DNA from: a bacterium
GTDB lineage: Bacteria > Gemmatimonadota > Glassbacteria > GWA2-58-10
Direction: 5' to 3'
DNA: 53,868 nt
NCBI GenBank assembly: GCA_021372515.1
Contig: JAJFUG010000005.1
Coordinates: forward strand, 1 to 53,868
Shown: positions 17,693 through 28,422 of the stretch, piece by piece
Numbering within the stretch: the first letter of the stretch is position 1
How the letters are laid out: each line of letters starts with the position of its first letter
The notes under the pieces: model-generated
The model's input: only the letters and a program-made list of their open reading frames with translations
Database searches by the model: none
Told to the model about the DNA's origin: nothing
Position numbers and translations under genes: made by a program

Positions 17693-17745
17693 CTTATATC
17701 GAAGGTGGGAAAATCTCAGATCCGGTCTTTTTCAGGGAGAGGGCC

Positions 17746-18450
17746 ATGCCGTCTGCTGAGCATATCGAGAAGCATTTCACCGCCGGTGAAACCGTGCGCG
17801 ACATAGTTATCGGCATGTCGGACGGATTGACCGTGCCGTTTGCCCTGGCGGCCGGGCTTTCCGGGGTTGCCGCCTCGTCGGCAATCGTGGTGACCGCCGG
17901 GCTGGCCGAGATCGTGGCCGGCTCGATCGCGATGGGTCTGGGAGGCTATCTGGCCGCCCGCACCGACCGGGAGCACTACGAGAGCGAATTGCACCGCGAA
18001 TGGCGCGAGGTGGAGGAAGTCCCGGAAAAGGAGGCCGAGGAAGTGGCGGTTGTGTTCCGCGAGTACGGCCTGGCCGAGGAGCATATCACTCCGGTGCTCG
18101 ACGCCATGCGGTCGCGCCCCGAGGCCTGGGTCGATTTCATGATGCGTTTCGAGCTGGGGCTGGAAAAGCCTGTTCCCGGCCGCGCCCGGCGCAGCGCCCT
18201 GACTATCGCTCTGTCCTACATCGCAGGCGGGCTGATCCCCCTGGCGCCCTATATGCTTGTCCCCACCCTGGGCGAGGCGCTGCACTTTTCGGTGGCTTTC
18301 ACCCTGACCGCGCTGCTGGTCTTCGGGGCGGTCAAGGGCCATTTCACCGGGCTGAACCTCCTGAAAAGCGGCCTTCAGACCGCGGTCACCGGTGGGCTGG
18401 CCGCAGCCGCGGCGTTCTACATCGCGCACCTGGTGGGACCGGCCGGTTGA
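17746..18450 (+). CDS. VIT1/CCC1-family iron/manganese transporter-like protein
   Basis: A 234-residue integral membrane protein of the VIT1/CCC1 (DUF125) family, which moves Fe2+ or Mn2+ across membranes. The N-terminal segment GMSDGLTVPFALAAGLSG, the EIVAGSIAMGLGGYLA helix, a long charged cytoplasmic helix pair (residues 72-140, rich in Glu, the metal-binding part in homologues) and three C-terminal helices are in family order. The open frame extends upstream through the 17658-17692 terminator, so the ATG at 17746, preceded by AGGGAGAGGG, is taken as the start. Confidence 0.85.
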   Translation: MPSAEHIEKHFTAGETVRDIVIGMSDGLTVPFALAAGLSGVAASSAIVVTAGLAEIVAGSIAMGLGGYLAARTDREHYESELHREWREVEEVPEKEAEEVAVVFREYGLAEEHITPVLDAMRSRPEAWVDFMMRFELGLEKPVPGRARRSALTIALSYIAGGLIPLAPYMLVPTLGEALHFSVAFTLTALLVFGAVKGHFTGLNLLKSGLQTAVTGGLAAAAAFYIAHLVGPAG

Positions 18451-18523
18451 ATAGGGCAAGAACAGCAGGGGACGCACTACTCCGCGCCCCCGGCTCTACA
18501 TTCCGTTTATCACCGGCCGAACC

Positions 18524-19117
18524 TCAGCTCCCGAACTCCAGGCTCATCTCGCCCAGCAGAAGGATACTGGATTGCGGCATGCGCCGGGCCCGCAGGAACA
18601 GGTCCATCACTCCGGAGAAGTCTCCTGCCGCCACGCCCTGGCCGGTGAAAGTGTAATCGTGCAGCGGGGCGTAACCCACTGTGCCGCCGTGGTGCGCCAT
18701 GTACTGCGAGTCCTTCTCCTCAGGGGCGTAACCCTCAAGGCTCACTCCCTCCGGCACGGCGGAGAAAACCTTTTTCACCTGGTCGGCCAGCTCGCGGTTG
18801 TTCAGGTTGAAAGAGAACCCGAAATGCGCTCCGGTTATGTCCCTGACCTGGCTCACCTCCAGCCCGAGACAATCCCGGCAGGCCGCCAACGCCCGGCCGA
18901 AACCCTCGACCGCGCTTTCCTCCAGGCAGACATGCACGTAATTCTCCACCTCCAGCGCCTCCTTGACCAGCTCGGCCAGGGTGTCGCGGCGGATGCCGGA
19001 CTTGCGGTGGAAGAAATACCCGAAACTGCCGCCACACCCCGCGCGGTAGCCCAACAGAAAGCCCTTGACCAGCCCGAACGGCCCTGAGATCACCAGTTCC
19101 TTGAACCGCGTGCTCAT
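18524..19117 (-). CDS. Protein of unknown function
   Basis: A 197-residue protein that I do not recognise. It begins MSTRFKELVISGPFGLVKGFLLG and contains a Gly/Phe-rich segment (AGCGGSFGYFFHRKSGI), an alpha/beta body with two or three Cys (AACRDCLGL) and a C-terminal LRARRMPQSSILLLGEM. No signal peptide is evident. The longest frame would begin at 19219 inside a terminator; the ATG at 19117 with GGAGGG upstream is clearly better. It is convergent with the VIT1-type gene and lies downstream of the terminator of the small basic gene. Confidence 0.65.
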   Translation of the reverse strand: MSTRFKELVISGPFGLVKGFLLGYRAGCGGSFGYFFHRKSGIRRDTLAELVKEALEVENYVHVCLEESAVEGFGRALAACRDCLGLEVSQVRDITGAHFGFSFNLNNRELADQVKKVFSAVPEGVSLEGYAPEEKDSQYMAHHGGTVGYAPLHDYTFTGQGVAAGDFSGVMDLFLRARRMPQSSILLLGEMSLEFGS

Positions 19118-19202
19118 CTTGCCCTCCAGGAATGAGGATTTGTTGTCAGAAAGCCTCATCTCATTATAGGGCAAGGGGTGGCACTTTTTCCAGTGCCGGC
19201 AG

Positions 19203-19229
19203 AAAAAAGGGCGCCTCAAGGGCGCCCTA
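19203..19229 (-). terminator. Terminator of the small basic gene
   Basis: Read on the minus strand, AGGGCGCC - CTTGA - GGCGCCCT is followed by TTTTTCT. It ends the nrdJ/small-gene transcript ahead of the 18524-19117 gene. Confidence 0.85.
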
Positions 19230-19279
19230 AAAGAAATGAAATGTAATTCTGGAATGGGTGCGGCAGCTTTTCAACCTAA

Positions 19280-19390
19280 TTAATTAGGTGTTGAGCGTCT
19301 GTGACGCGTTACCCTAACCGGTCTACCGTTAACTTTCCGAGTGTACGGACGAACGGATACTATTTTACGACCATTGGTTGTTTTAGCCAT
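19280..19390 (-). CDS. 36-residue very basic protein
   Basis: The ATG at 19390 follows an almost ideal ribosome site (AAGGAGGTGATGCCAA). The product is 36 residues, begins MAKTTNGRKIVSVRPYTRK and ends RVTRHRRSTPN. It has about ten Arg/Lys plus His and no Asp or Glu. The pattern 'V.PYTRKvnGrpV.VtrHrRs.PN' looks like a conserved short motif rather than random coding; I recall similar V-x-x-(Y/H)-x-R-K-x-x-G...H-x-R patterns in small hypothetical proteins but cannot name a family. It lies 107 bp after nrdJ on the same strand and 50 bp before a strong terminator. A ribosome- or nucleic-acid-binding role is suggested only by charge. Confidence 0.75.
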   Translation of the reverse strand: MAKTTNGRKIVSVRPYTRKVNGRPVRVTRHRRSTPN

Positions 19391-19497
19391 TTGGCATCAC
19401 CTCCTTCCTACAACAAGTGACGCCTTCCCAGTATCTCATGACACGGGAATGCGGTTTTGCTACCGCACCCAAAAACGATTCTAATAAATCTCCCTTT

Positions 19498-22320
19498 TCA
19501 ACTGCAGCCGCTGGTGTCACCGCAGGCCGGGCAGGTGTAGCAGGAGCCGCGGCGCTCCATCATACTGCCGCAGTTGGCGCAGTTGGGTGCATCCCCCACC
19601 AGGTCGAACTTCATCTGCTGCCCCAGCGTCTCCTCCTGACCGGACAGGCCCCGCGGGCGGCTCAGCTCCTCAAGCACCTCCTCATCCGCCTTGATCCGCC
19701 GGATGCCGATCGACTCCTGCTGCCCGGCGGTCAGAAAGCGCGAGCCCAGCCAGCGGAAAATGTAGTCCACCACCGACTTGGCCATCGGTATCTGCGGGTT
19801 GCCGGTCATGCCGCTGGGCTCGAAGCGCATGTGCATCATCTTGTCCACCAGCACCTCCAGCGGGGCGCCGTACTGAAGGGCGATGCTGGTGACTATTCCA
19901 AGCGAGTCGAGCAGGCCCGACAGGATCGAGCCCTCCTTGTGGATCAGGATGAAAATCTCCCCCAGCTTGCCGTCCGGATACATCCCGGCGGTGACATAGC
20001 CCTGGTGGCCGGCGATCTCGAACTTGTGCGTGATCGCCTGGCGCTCGGCGGGAAGGCGGCGGCGCTTGGGCACGGTTGCCACCTCGGTCGGGGCGCTGGC
20101 CTTTTTCTGGCTCTTAGTCTGCAGGGGCTGGCTGCGCTTGCAGCCGTCCCGGTAGATCGCGATGGACTTGAGCCCGCTCTTCCAGGCCTGCAGGTAGAGG
20201 CTCTCTATATCCTCCACCGTGGCGTGGGCCGGCATGTTGACTGTCTTCGAAATAGCGCCCGAGAGGAACGGCTGCGCCGCGGCCATCATCCGCACGTGGG
20301 CCTCGGGGCTGAGCGTGGTCACGCAGTCCGGCTGGCCCAGCGAGGTGGCGAACACCTTTTTCTGCGCCTCGGGCAGCTCGAAAGTCTCCAGGCTGCCGTG
20401 CTCGGCGATATGCTCCTCGGCGCGGCGGACAGTCTCACGGTCGAGGCCCATGTATTCCAGGCTCCGTCGCACCAGCGGGTTGACCAGCTTGAGCACGCTG
20501 CCGTCCACCACGTTCTTGTACTTTACCAGCGAAAGCTCCGGCTCGATCCCGGTGGTGACCGCGTCCATGAAGAAACTGATCGTACCGGTGGGCGCGAGCA
20601 GCGTAACCTGCGAGTTGCGGTACCCCTGCGGGTAGAGGCGCTCCACGCACAGACGGTCCCAGCTGGCGCGGGCCTGGCGCAGAAGGTTGCTGTAGAACAC
20701 GGGCGGCTCATCCTCCGGCTCGGTAAGATCGAGCAGGGCGCCGCGGTGCTTGTCCAGCACGTGGCACATCGCTTTCTCGTTCAGTTTCCAGGCGGCGAAC
20801 GGCCCCACCCGGCCCGCGATCCAGCCGCTGGTCTCATTGGCCAGGCCGTGCATCAGGGCGGTTAGCGCAGCGGTGATCTGCCGGCCCGGATCGGAATCAT
20901 AGGCCACCCCGTGGACCATCAGCATTGCGCCCAGGTTGGTGTAGCCCAGGCCCAGGGGACGGAAATCGAAGGAGTTGCGGGTGATGTCCTCGGTCGGGTA
21001 CTGGGCGAAGCCGCAGATTATCTCCTGGGCCAGGATCATCACACGCACGGTCTGGGCGAACTGGTCCACCCGGAACGAGCCGCGCCCGGCGACATAGTGC
21101 AACAGATTGATCGAGGAAAGGTTGCAGGCGCTGTCATCCAGGAACATGTACTCGCTGCACGGGTTGGAGGCGTTGATCCGACCGCTGCGGGGGCAGGTGT
21201 GCCACTCGTTGATCGTGGTGTCGAACTGGATGCCCGGGTCGCCGGTGATCCAGGCCGCCTCGGCGATCCGGCGGAACATGGCCCTGGCCTCCACCTCCCG
21301 GACCGTCTCGCCCGAGGTGCGGGACTTGAGGGACCATTTGCCGCCCTCCTCCACGGCGCGCATGTACTCGTCCGTGGCCCGCACGCTATTGTTGGCGTTC
21401 TGGTAGGTGACAGTGCTGTAGGCCTCGCCGCAGATCGAGTCATCGTAGCCCGCGTCGATCAGGGCGTGGGCCTTGCGCTCCTCGATCACCTTGCAGTCGA
21501 TGAACCGCTCGATGTCGGGGTGGTCGTCGTTCAGGATACACATCTTGGCCGCGCGGCGGCTCTTACCGCCCGACTTGATCGCCCCGGCGTTGGCGTCCAG
21601 CACTTTCATGAAACTCAACGGTCCGCTGGCCGTGCCGCCGGTGCTGAGCGGCTCACCCTCGGCGCGCAGGGTGCTGTAGTTGACCCCGGAGCCGCTGCCC
21701 CACTTGAATATCTGGCCCTCGGTCACGATCAGGCGGCTGATGTCCGCCATGTCATCCTTGACCGAGTTGATGAAGCAGGCCGAGGCTTGGGGCCGCTCGC
21801 CCGGCACTCCGATGTTGAACAGCACCGGGCTGTTGAAACAGGCCCGCTGGTGCAGCAACACGTATTTGAGCTCGGCGCGGAACGTCTCCCGCTCCTCCGG
21901 GTCCAGGAAATAGCCCGCCTCATCCCCCTTGAGCGCCACCGTGTCGGCCACCCGGTCGATAAGCTGGCGCAGGCTGGTCTCGGTGTACTGGCTCGATTTC
22001 TTGAAATACTTGCTGGCGGTTATCTTGCAGGCCGTGTCGGACCAGGCGGAGGGGAACTCGAACCTCTCGCCCTCGAAAATCACCCGTCCGCTGGCGTGGT
22101 CGGTGATTTTCACCGGGCGCTTGCCCCATTCCACGGTGGAGTAGACATCCTCCTCCGGCCGGGTGAACAGGCGCTCCAGGCGCTCCCCGTAGCGGAACGG
22201 TTCAGCCCCGGCTCCGGAATCCTCGTCTTTCGGGGCGCCGTTTGCCTGTTTCAGGCGGTTGATGATCCCTTGCTCCGCCCGGGCGGATTCGCCCTTGCTC
22301 CTCATATCGCCAACCTGCAT
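19498..22320 (-). CDS. nrdJ: Adenosylcobalamin-dependent ribonucleotide reductase, class II
   Basis: A 940-residue enzyme that reduces ribonucleotides to deoxyribonucleotides with a B12-generated radical, independent of oxygen. Signatures are RACFNSPVLFN (first active-site Cys region), WGSGSGVNYSTLR, NASNPCSEYMFLDDSACNLSSINL (active-site NPCSE), APTGTISFFMDAVTTGIEPE, and a C-terminal zinc ribbon CANCGSMM...CYTCPACG that re-reduces the active site. The open frame runs to 22440, but the ATG at 22320 with GGGGAG seven bases upstream, downstream of the promoter, is the start. Tandem NrdR boxes control it. No cobalamin riboswitch was recognised in its leader. Confidence 0.96.
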   Translation of the reverse strand: MQVGDMRSKGESARAEQGIINRLKQANGAPKDEDSGAGAEPFRYGERLERLFTRPEEDVYSTVEWGKRPVKITDHASGRVIFEGERFEFPSAWSDTACKITASKYFKKSSQYTETSLRQLIDRVADTVALKGDEAGYFLDPEERETFRAELKYVLLHQRACFNSPVLFNIGVPGERPQASACFINSVKDDMADISRLIVTEGQIFKWGSGSGVNYSTLRAEGEPLSTGGTASGPLSFMKVLDANAGAIKSGGKSRRAAKMCILNDDHPDIERFIDCKVIEERKAHALIDAGYDDSICGEAYSTVTYQNANNSVRATDEYMRAVEEGGKWSLKSRTSGETVREVEARAMFRRIAEAAWITGDPGIQFDTTINEWHTCPRSGRINASNPCSEYMFLDDSACNLSSINLLHYVAGRGSFRVDQFAQTVRVMILAQEIICGFAQYPTEDITRNSFDFRPLGLGYTNLGAMLMVHGVAYDSDPGRQITAALTALMHGLANETSGWIAGRVGPFAAWKLNEKAMCHVLDKHRGALLDLTEPEDEPPVFYSNLLRQARASWDRLCVERLYPQGYRNSQVTLLAPTGTISFFMDAVTTGIEPELSLVKYKNVVDGSVLKLVNPLVRRSLEYMGLDRETVRRAEEHIAEHGSLETFELPEAQKKVFATSLGQPDCVTTLSPEAHVRMMAAAQPFLSGAISKTVNMPAHATVEDIESLYLQAWKSGLKSIAIYRDGCKRSQPLQTKSQKKASAPTEVATVPKRRRLPAERQAITHKFEIAGHQGYVTAGMYPDGKLGEIFILIHKEGSILSGLLDSLGIVTSIALQYGAPLEVLVDKMMHMRFEPSGMTGNPQIPMAKSVVDYIFRWLGSRFLTAGQQESIGIRRIKADEEVLEELSRPRGLSGQEETLGQQMKFDLVGDAPNCANCGSMMERRGSCYTCPACGDTSGCS

Positions 22321-22347
22321 CAGAATACTCCCCACAGAGGTTTTTAA

Positions 22348-22394
22348 ACACCATATAGCGAAGCATTGTTTTGCATACATACTATATATAGTAT
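22348..22394 (-). promoter_or_regulatory. Tandem NrdR boxes upstream of nrdJ
   Basis: Box 2 is the perfect 16-bp palindrome ATACTATATATAGTAT at 22379-22394. Box 1 at 22348-22363 (ACACCATATAGCGAAG) matches the conserved core of the same consensus. They are separated by exactly 15 bp, so their centres are 31 bp apart, as known for NrdR operators. Box 2 covers the -10 of the promoter at 22381-22409, which fits repression by NrdR-(d)ATP. No nrdR gene is in the window. Confidence 0.82.
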
Positions 22395-22409
22395 TCTTGT
22401 CTTTATCAA
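22381..22409 (-). promoter_or_regulatory. Promoter of nrdJ
   Basis: On the minus strand, TTGATA (22409-22404), a 17-base spacer and TATAGT (22386-22381), both 5 of 6, give a start of transcription around 22374. This leaves a leader of about 55 bases before the ATG at 22320. Confidence 0.8.
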
Positions 22410-22513
22410 GAGCCGCGAAAAAATATATATAAAAAATCAAGTTACTTTCAGGCCAGGCTCTCGCTCCAGCCGGCCAGTCGGATACCTGCTCCCGACAACT
22501 TCCGGCGCCGTGA

Positions 22514-22552
22514 CAAAAAAAGCCGCACGGGCAACTCTCGACCCGTGCGGCT
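22514..22552 (-). terminator. Terminator of the DUF3857 gene
   Basis: Read on the minus strand, AGCCGCACGGG pairs with CCCGTGCGGCT around a ten-base loop, followed by TTTTTTG. It separates the DUF3857 gene from the nrdJ promoter. Confidence 0.9.
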
Positions 22553-22576
22553 TCAGTGTTCTCTGTCCCGGCCTTC

Positions 22577-24811
22577 TTACTTCTTCTTCAGGATAATCTC
22601 CGCATTCTCGGCATCCCGGATCTGCTTGAACAGGTTGGCGTAGCGGGTATCGTAGCTGCGGGCCGCGATATTCTGCAAACCCATGGAAAACTTGCGCTTA
22701 ATTTGCAGCTTGGCGCCGTCCGAGATGATGTTCCGGCTGTAAAAGAACCCCTTGGTGCGCAGCTCGAGCGGAGCGGGCAGGCTGTCCAAAACAGAGTAAC
22801 CGGCCGGCAGGGCCAGGTTGACCGTGCTCTCGAAATCCCCCATGTAGGGGACTACGACATTGTATTCGCGGGGCTCGCCGGTCAGGCGGCTGGTGAACGG
22901 GTCGGTGAGCACGGCGCCCTTGAGCGCCAGGTTGCCGCTCACCGCGCGCGCCGCACCCTTGATACTGACATCCGCGCTGACATTGAAACCGTCGGCGGGC
23001 TGCGTTGGATCATCGGCCTTGTAGCCGCCGGTGACGCTGAGGTTGTCGAACATGCCCTCGATACCGGCGGCCCAGGCGGCCTGGCTCCCGGCCTCGCCGG
23101 CCGCGGTCAGGATCTGCTTGACCTCGGCCGCCACATGGCCGGAGTTACTCTGCTTAAGCTGGCCGCTCAGCGTACCGTCCGCAGCCAGGGTCAGGCTGGC
23201 CTCGATCTCTTCCTTGCTTTTTTCGGGTTCGAGGATCGGCACCTCGGCGTTGACAAAAGTCACATCGTTCTCGCCGCTCTGGTTGACTATCGCCATCACA
23301 CCTTCCAGCGCCGGGTCGATATAGTCGGCCGGCATGGCGACCTCGCAGGCGGGCTGCCAGAACTTGAAGCGGCGGCTCGCCACTTCCAGGGCGATCAGCG
23401 GGCTGTCGAACTGGGTCTCGATGGTCAGTTTCATATCGAAAGCGCCGCGGTTGCGGCTCTTGGCGTAGGCCGGATAGACCGACAGGCCGTTGAGCTGCAG
23501 GGCCGACACCAGGAAGAAATTGATGTCATCGGCGTTGCCGGCCTTGGCGCGCAGGAGGTTGTCGGGGGTCTGCGGCTTGCTCGACCAGTAGAAAGCCTCC
23601 CATCTGTTGAGGTCGGGAAGCAACTTGATGTTCTTGCGCGCCCAGGACACCGCGGCGGTGACTTTCTCCTCGGGCGTGGAGGCCCCGGCGATGGCGGAGG
23701 CGATATCGGTTTTCGCCTGGCGCGCCTGACGTTCATTGGTCAGATAGTTCATGGTCATGCGGTGCAGCACGTGGTTCCAGCTCTGGCTGAAAAACGTGGG
23801 GCGCAGACGGTACTCGGTGTCGGTGTACTTGATAACGTTGACCGCATCGCGCATGAAGGCGTCGATCCGCGGCGAAATATCCATGTACGTGGCGACAAAC
23901 GGGACTTTGGCCGGATAGGCCGGCACCGTGTCGAGCGAGACCTCGAAATACTGGTGCCCGAAGAACTGCCATTTGTCCGGGCTGTCGGAAACATCGATGG
24001 TGCGCAGCTTGTTGCGCACATCCGTGTTGTACTGGGTCTCGATGTTGTTGAAACGGTCGTCCATCACCAGCGTGGGCTTGACCGAGAAATTGTTCGGCTC
24101 GTAAGAGAAATGCAGCATTTTCGAATTGCGCATGATGAAATTGGCTTTGAGCACCGGATACTCTTTCATGAACAGGAACCGGTCATACAGCACGGCGCGT
24201 TTCTGCTCCAGCTTGTATTCGTATTCCAGAACGCTTCCCACCTGCACGTCCGGGAAAGTGATCTCACGTATCTTGTAGGCTTTCTCGCGCTTGTCGTGCA
24301 GCACCGGGTTTTCGTTGATCTTGAGCAGGTCACCGGCGCTGGCGTTGGTGTTGAGTTCCTCGTTGCGCAACAGGTACATCGTGGTGCCCTGTTCCAGCGG
24401 ATAGACAAAATCCCGGTCCTGCCCGGCCAGATCGACCTCCCGCTCGGGAATGTCGTTCACCTTGGATATCTGGCCGTTGTTGATCGTGCGGGCCACCATG
24501 TCGACCACGCGGTTCTCGTAATAGATCGGAATCTTGACCGTGCGCAGCTTGGCGATGGCCGATTCCTTGAGGACTTTCAGCACGACATGCCGGGTGACAT
24601 TGACCGGGTTGATGATGCGGGACTGATCGGTGTCCTTCTCATCCAGAATATAGACCGCCTCGGCCTCCGGATAGGCGGCCGCAAGGTCCGCCGGCATGAT
24701 GATTTTCTTTTCCTGGATGAGCTGGTCGAGGTTGTCGGTCAGGGCCGCAGCATTCCCCGCCAGCACCACCAGAAGTGTCAGGACCGGAGCCAACACGCGC
24801 TTAAAAGCCAT
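22577..24811 (-). CDS. DUF3857 / degenerate transglutaminase-like exported protein
   Basis: A 744-residue exported protein with a signal peptide (to about NAAA, residue 23). It has a DUF3857 beta domain (about residues 60-300), a transglutaminase-like domain (about 330-470) and a C-terminal beta domain with LRTKGFFYSRNI (about 690). In active members the helical motif reads G-D-C-K-D; here it is GNADD near residue 423, so the catalytic Cys is replaced, and no His appears in the usual place (FDMKL). The protein is therefore probably a non-enzymatic, carbohydrate- or envelope-binding form. GGAGGG precedes the ATG. It is monocistronic, ending at a strong terminator. Confidence 0.85.
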   Translation of the reverse strand: MAFKRVLAPVLTLLVVLAGNAAALTDNLDQLIQEKKIIMPADLAAAYPEAEAVYILDEKDTDQSRIINPVNVTRHVVLKVLKESAIAKLRTVKIPIYYENRVVDMVARTINNGQISKVNDIPEREVDLAGQDRDFVYPLEQGTTMYLLRNEELNTNASAGDLLKINENPVLHDKREKAYKIREITFPDVQVGSVLEYEYKLEQKRAVLYDRFLFMKEYPVLKANFIMRNSKMLHFSYEPNNFSVKPTLVMDDRFNNIETQYNTDVRNKLRTIDVSDSPDKWQFFGHQYFEVSLDTVPAYPAKVPFVATYMDISPRIDAFMRDAVNVIKYTDTEYRLRPTFFSQSWNHVLHRMTMNYLTNERQARQAKTDIASAIAGASTPEEKVTAAVSWARKNIKLLPDLNRWEAFYWSSKPQTPDNLLRAKAGNADDINFFLVSALQLNGLSVYPAYAKSRNRGAFDMKLTIETQFDSPLIALEVASRRFKFWQPACEVAMPADYIDPALEGVMAIVNQSGENDVTFVNAEVPILEPEKSKEEIEASLTLAADGTLSGQLKQSNSGHVAAEVKQILTAAGEAGSQAAWAAGIEGMFDNLSVTGGYKADDPTQPADGFNVSADVSIKGAARAVSGNLALKGAVLTDPFTSRLTGEPREYNVVVPYMGDFESTVNLALPAGYSVLDSLPAPLELRTKGFFYSRNIISDGAKLQIKRKFSMGLQNIAARSYDTRYANLFKQIRDAENAEIILKKK

Positions 24812-25137
24812 CGAATCCCTCCAATACAGAAGTTATACGGAAGTGAAACGGTTCCCGGACGAGATCAGAATCAAGTCGACCCCCTTTCTCAAGCGACCGG
24901 AAGTCTTTGAAAAAGTACGGGCGATTAAGACCAAATCTCGGGCCACCTGTGGCCGAGTAAGCACATCGGGTGGATTAAAATATAAACCTGCGTTCGCTGG
25001 TATCGAAGCTAAACGGGCGGTCAGTTTCAGTTTCTTGCAGTAACCTAATTTACATTCGTTCGATAGAAAGTCAATCGAATGGATGGTTTTTGCAGCGCTG
25101 CGGAACGGACTGGACGGTATGCCTGCGGGAAGGATTC
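24812..25137 (-). promoter_or_regulatory. Leader of the DUF3857 gene with a possible promoter
   Basis: In this 326-bp gap one minus-strand candidate is seen: TTGACT (25074-25069), 16 bases, TAAATT (25052-25047). It would give a leader of about 230 bases. I see no stable structure, gene or repeat in the rest. Confidence 0.35.
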
Positions 25138-26112
25138 TCAATAACCGAACGAAACACTGAAAGTGATGCGACCCTCGTTTCTGCGCTCACCGTCAGCAAA
25201 TAGAAATACGGCCTGGGAGGCGGCCTCCAGGGTGAAAATGTCCCCCAACTCGGCGGTTACGCCGCCGCCGGGAGAGCACACAAGGTAACGCAACGGGCCG
25301 GCATCAACATCGCCCACCTGGTGACGGTAACCCACGGAGGTCTGAAAGAAAGGATAGATCCAGTAGCTGGACGGTTTGACATTGAAACGCGCGCCCAGGC
25401 CCCACTCGATGAAATCATCGTCCTGGCCGCGAGCGTCCCCCAGGCCGTAGACCGCATCCAGGCCCAGTTCCAGAACACCACGGCGGTCCACCTTACAGGC
25501 GACTCCCAGGCCGTAGAGGTCCTCCCCACCCCGGAAATACTTGCCCATGATGAAACGGTTGGACCAGCGGTAGAACCGCCCGCTCTCGAACCGGACCGGT
25601 GTGGTCATCTCCTGCCCCGCGGGTTGGGCGGCCATTTCCCCGGCCGGGGAGGCCTGCGGCTGCATCATTTCGGTTGAGGGTGTAAGGTTCCCAGGCGTGG
25701 AGACCTTGTCCAGCAGACGGTCCACCTGGCCCTCGATCCGGTACAGGCTGCCGTCCAGCGCGCTCACCCTGTTGCGCAGCACACTGATCTGGGTGTCGGT
25801 CAAGTCGCCGGCGCCGGCTTTCCGCCCGCCCGATCCGGCTGCGACCGCGGCCGGCGCGTTCGCGCTCAAAGCGCTGTTCTCGACCCAGCCCACCTCCACA
25901 GTACCGGGCATGCGCACCATCGACCAGCGGCCCTGTCCGCCCATCACCTCGACCGCCACCCCGGGCGCCAGGACATCCAGCACCACCGCGCCGGTGTCGG
26001 GACGGGCCAGGACAGAGGCCTGGCGGATGACTTTCATGCTCTGCTGGGCGTTGAGCCAGGACGGGACCAGGATAAAACAGAGAGTCAGGGCGAGTGCTTT
26101 CAGTATTTTCAT
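25138..26112 (-). CDS. SH3-domain outer-membrane beta-barrel protein
   Basis: A 324-residue exported protein with a signal peptide (to about NAQQ, residue 24). A bacterial SH3-like domain (residues 25-82: VIRQASVLARPDTG...WSMVRMPGTVEVGWVENS) comes first, then an Ala/Gly linker, a short coiled coil (DTQISVLRNRVSALDGSLYRIEGQVDRLL, about 105-135) and an eight-strand-like barrel (about 175-324). The last residues FSVSFGY end in an aromatic residue as BAM substrates do. Architecture suggests a barrel with a periplasmic peptidoglycan- or protein-binding tether. A larger relative with the same order lies at 38527-39936. No clear ribosome site is seen. Confidence 0.72.
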   Translation of the reverse strand: MKILKALALTLCFILVPSWLNAQQSMKVIRQASVLARPDTGAVVLDVLAPGVAVEVMGGQGRWSMVRMPGTVEVGWVENSALSANAPAAVAAGSGGRKAGAGDLTDTQISVLRNRVSALDGSLYRIEGQVDRLLDKVSTPGNLTPSTEMMQPQASPAGEMAAQPAGQEMTTPVRFESGRFYRWSNRFIMGKYFRGGEDLYGLGVACKVDRRGVLELGLDAVYGLGDARGQDDDFIEWGLGARFNVKPSSYWIYPFFQTSVGYRHQVGDVDAGPLRYLVCSPGGGVTAELGDIFTLEAASQAVFLFADGERRNEGRITFSVSFGY

Positions 26113-26232
26113 CGGTTGACCGTGTGAGGATTGTTGTTCGGTTCAGGGTATCTGACAGCTCTCTTTATAAGCAAGTTTCGAGCCATATCCTGCCAGAGTC
26201 GCTCCACCACCCGCTTGCAGCCGCCCCGGCCC

Positions 26233-26268
26233 TAAAAAGAAGAGGCGGCCCCGGGCCGCCTCTTTGTG
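26233..26268 (-). terminator. Terminator of the thioredoxin-NHL gene
   Basis: The palindrome AAGAGGCGGCCC / GGGCCGCCTCTT is followed on the minus strand by CTTTTTAGG. The opposite side has CTTTGTG, so weak two-way activity is possible. Confidence 0.75.
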
Positions 26269-26304
26269 TGTAAAATATTACATTGCAATTCATAACGTTG
26301 TCAT

Positions 26305-28296
<1,992 letters not shown>

Positions 28297-28422
28297 GGCC
28301 GCCTCCCTGGCGCAGTGTATGAAAGTCGCTGCTTCAATATGCACTATTTGGTACAGTTTGTACACCGGCGGGAAGGATGTGTTCGCCATGTTGTTTTCAG
28401 GCTTTATCAGCCGAGCGCAGGC

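Noticed and set aside
17581-17745. Upstream extension of the VIT1/CCC1-type gene
   Set aside because: The extension spans a terminator hairpin and has no ribosome site; the ATG at 17746 has AGGGAGAGGG.
22321-22440. Upstream extension of nrdJ
   Set aside because: The promoter and NrdR boxes lie inside it, so it cannot be translated from the mapped promoter.
22321-22576. Cobalamin riboswitch in the nrdJ leader
   Set aside because: The leader of about 55 bases is too short, and I see no B12-box-like sequence.
22556-24910. 784-residue plus-strand frame opposite the DUF3857 gene
   Set aside because: Shadow frame; it runs through the DUF3857 terminator and contains no family motif.
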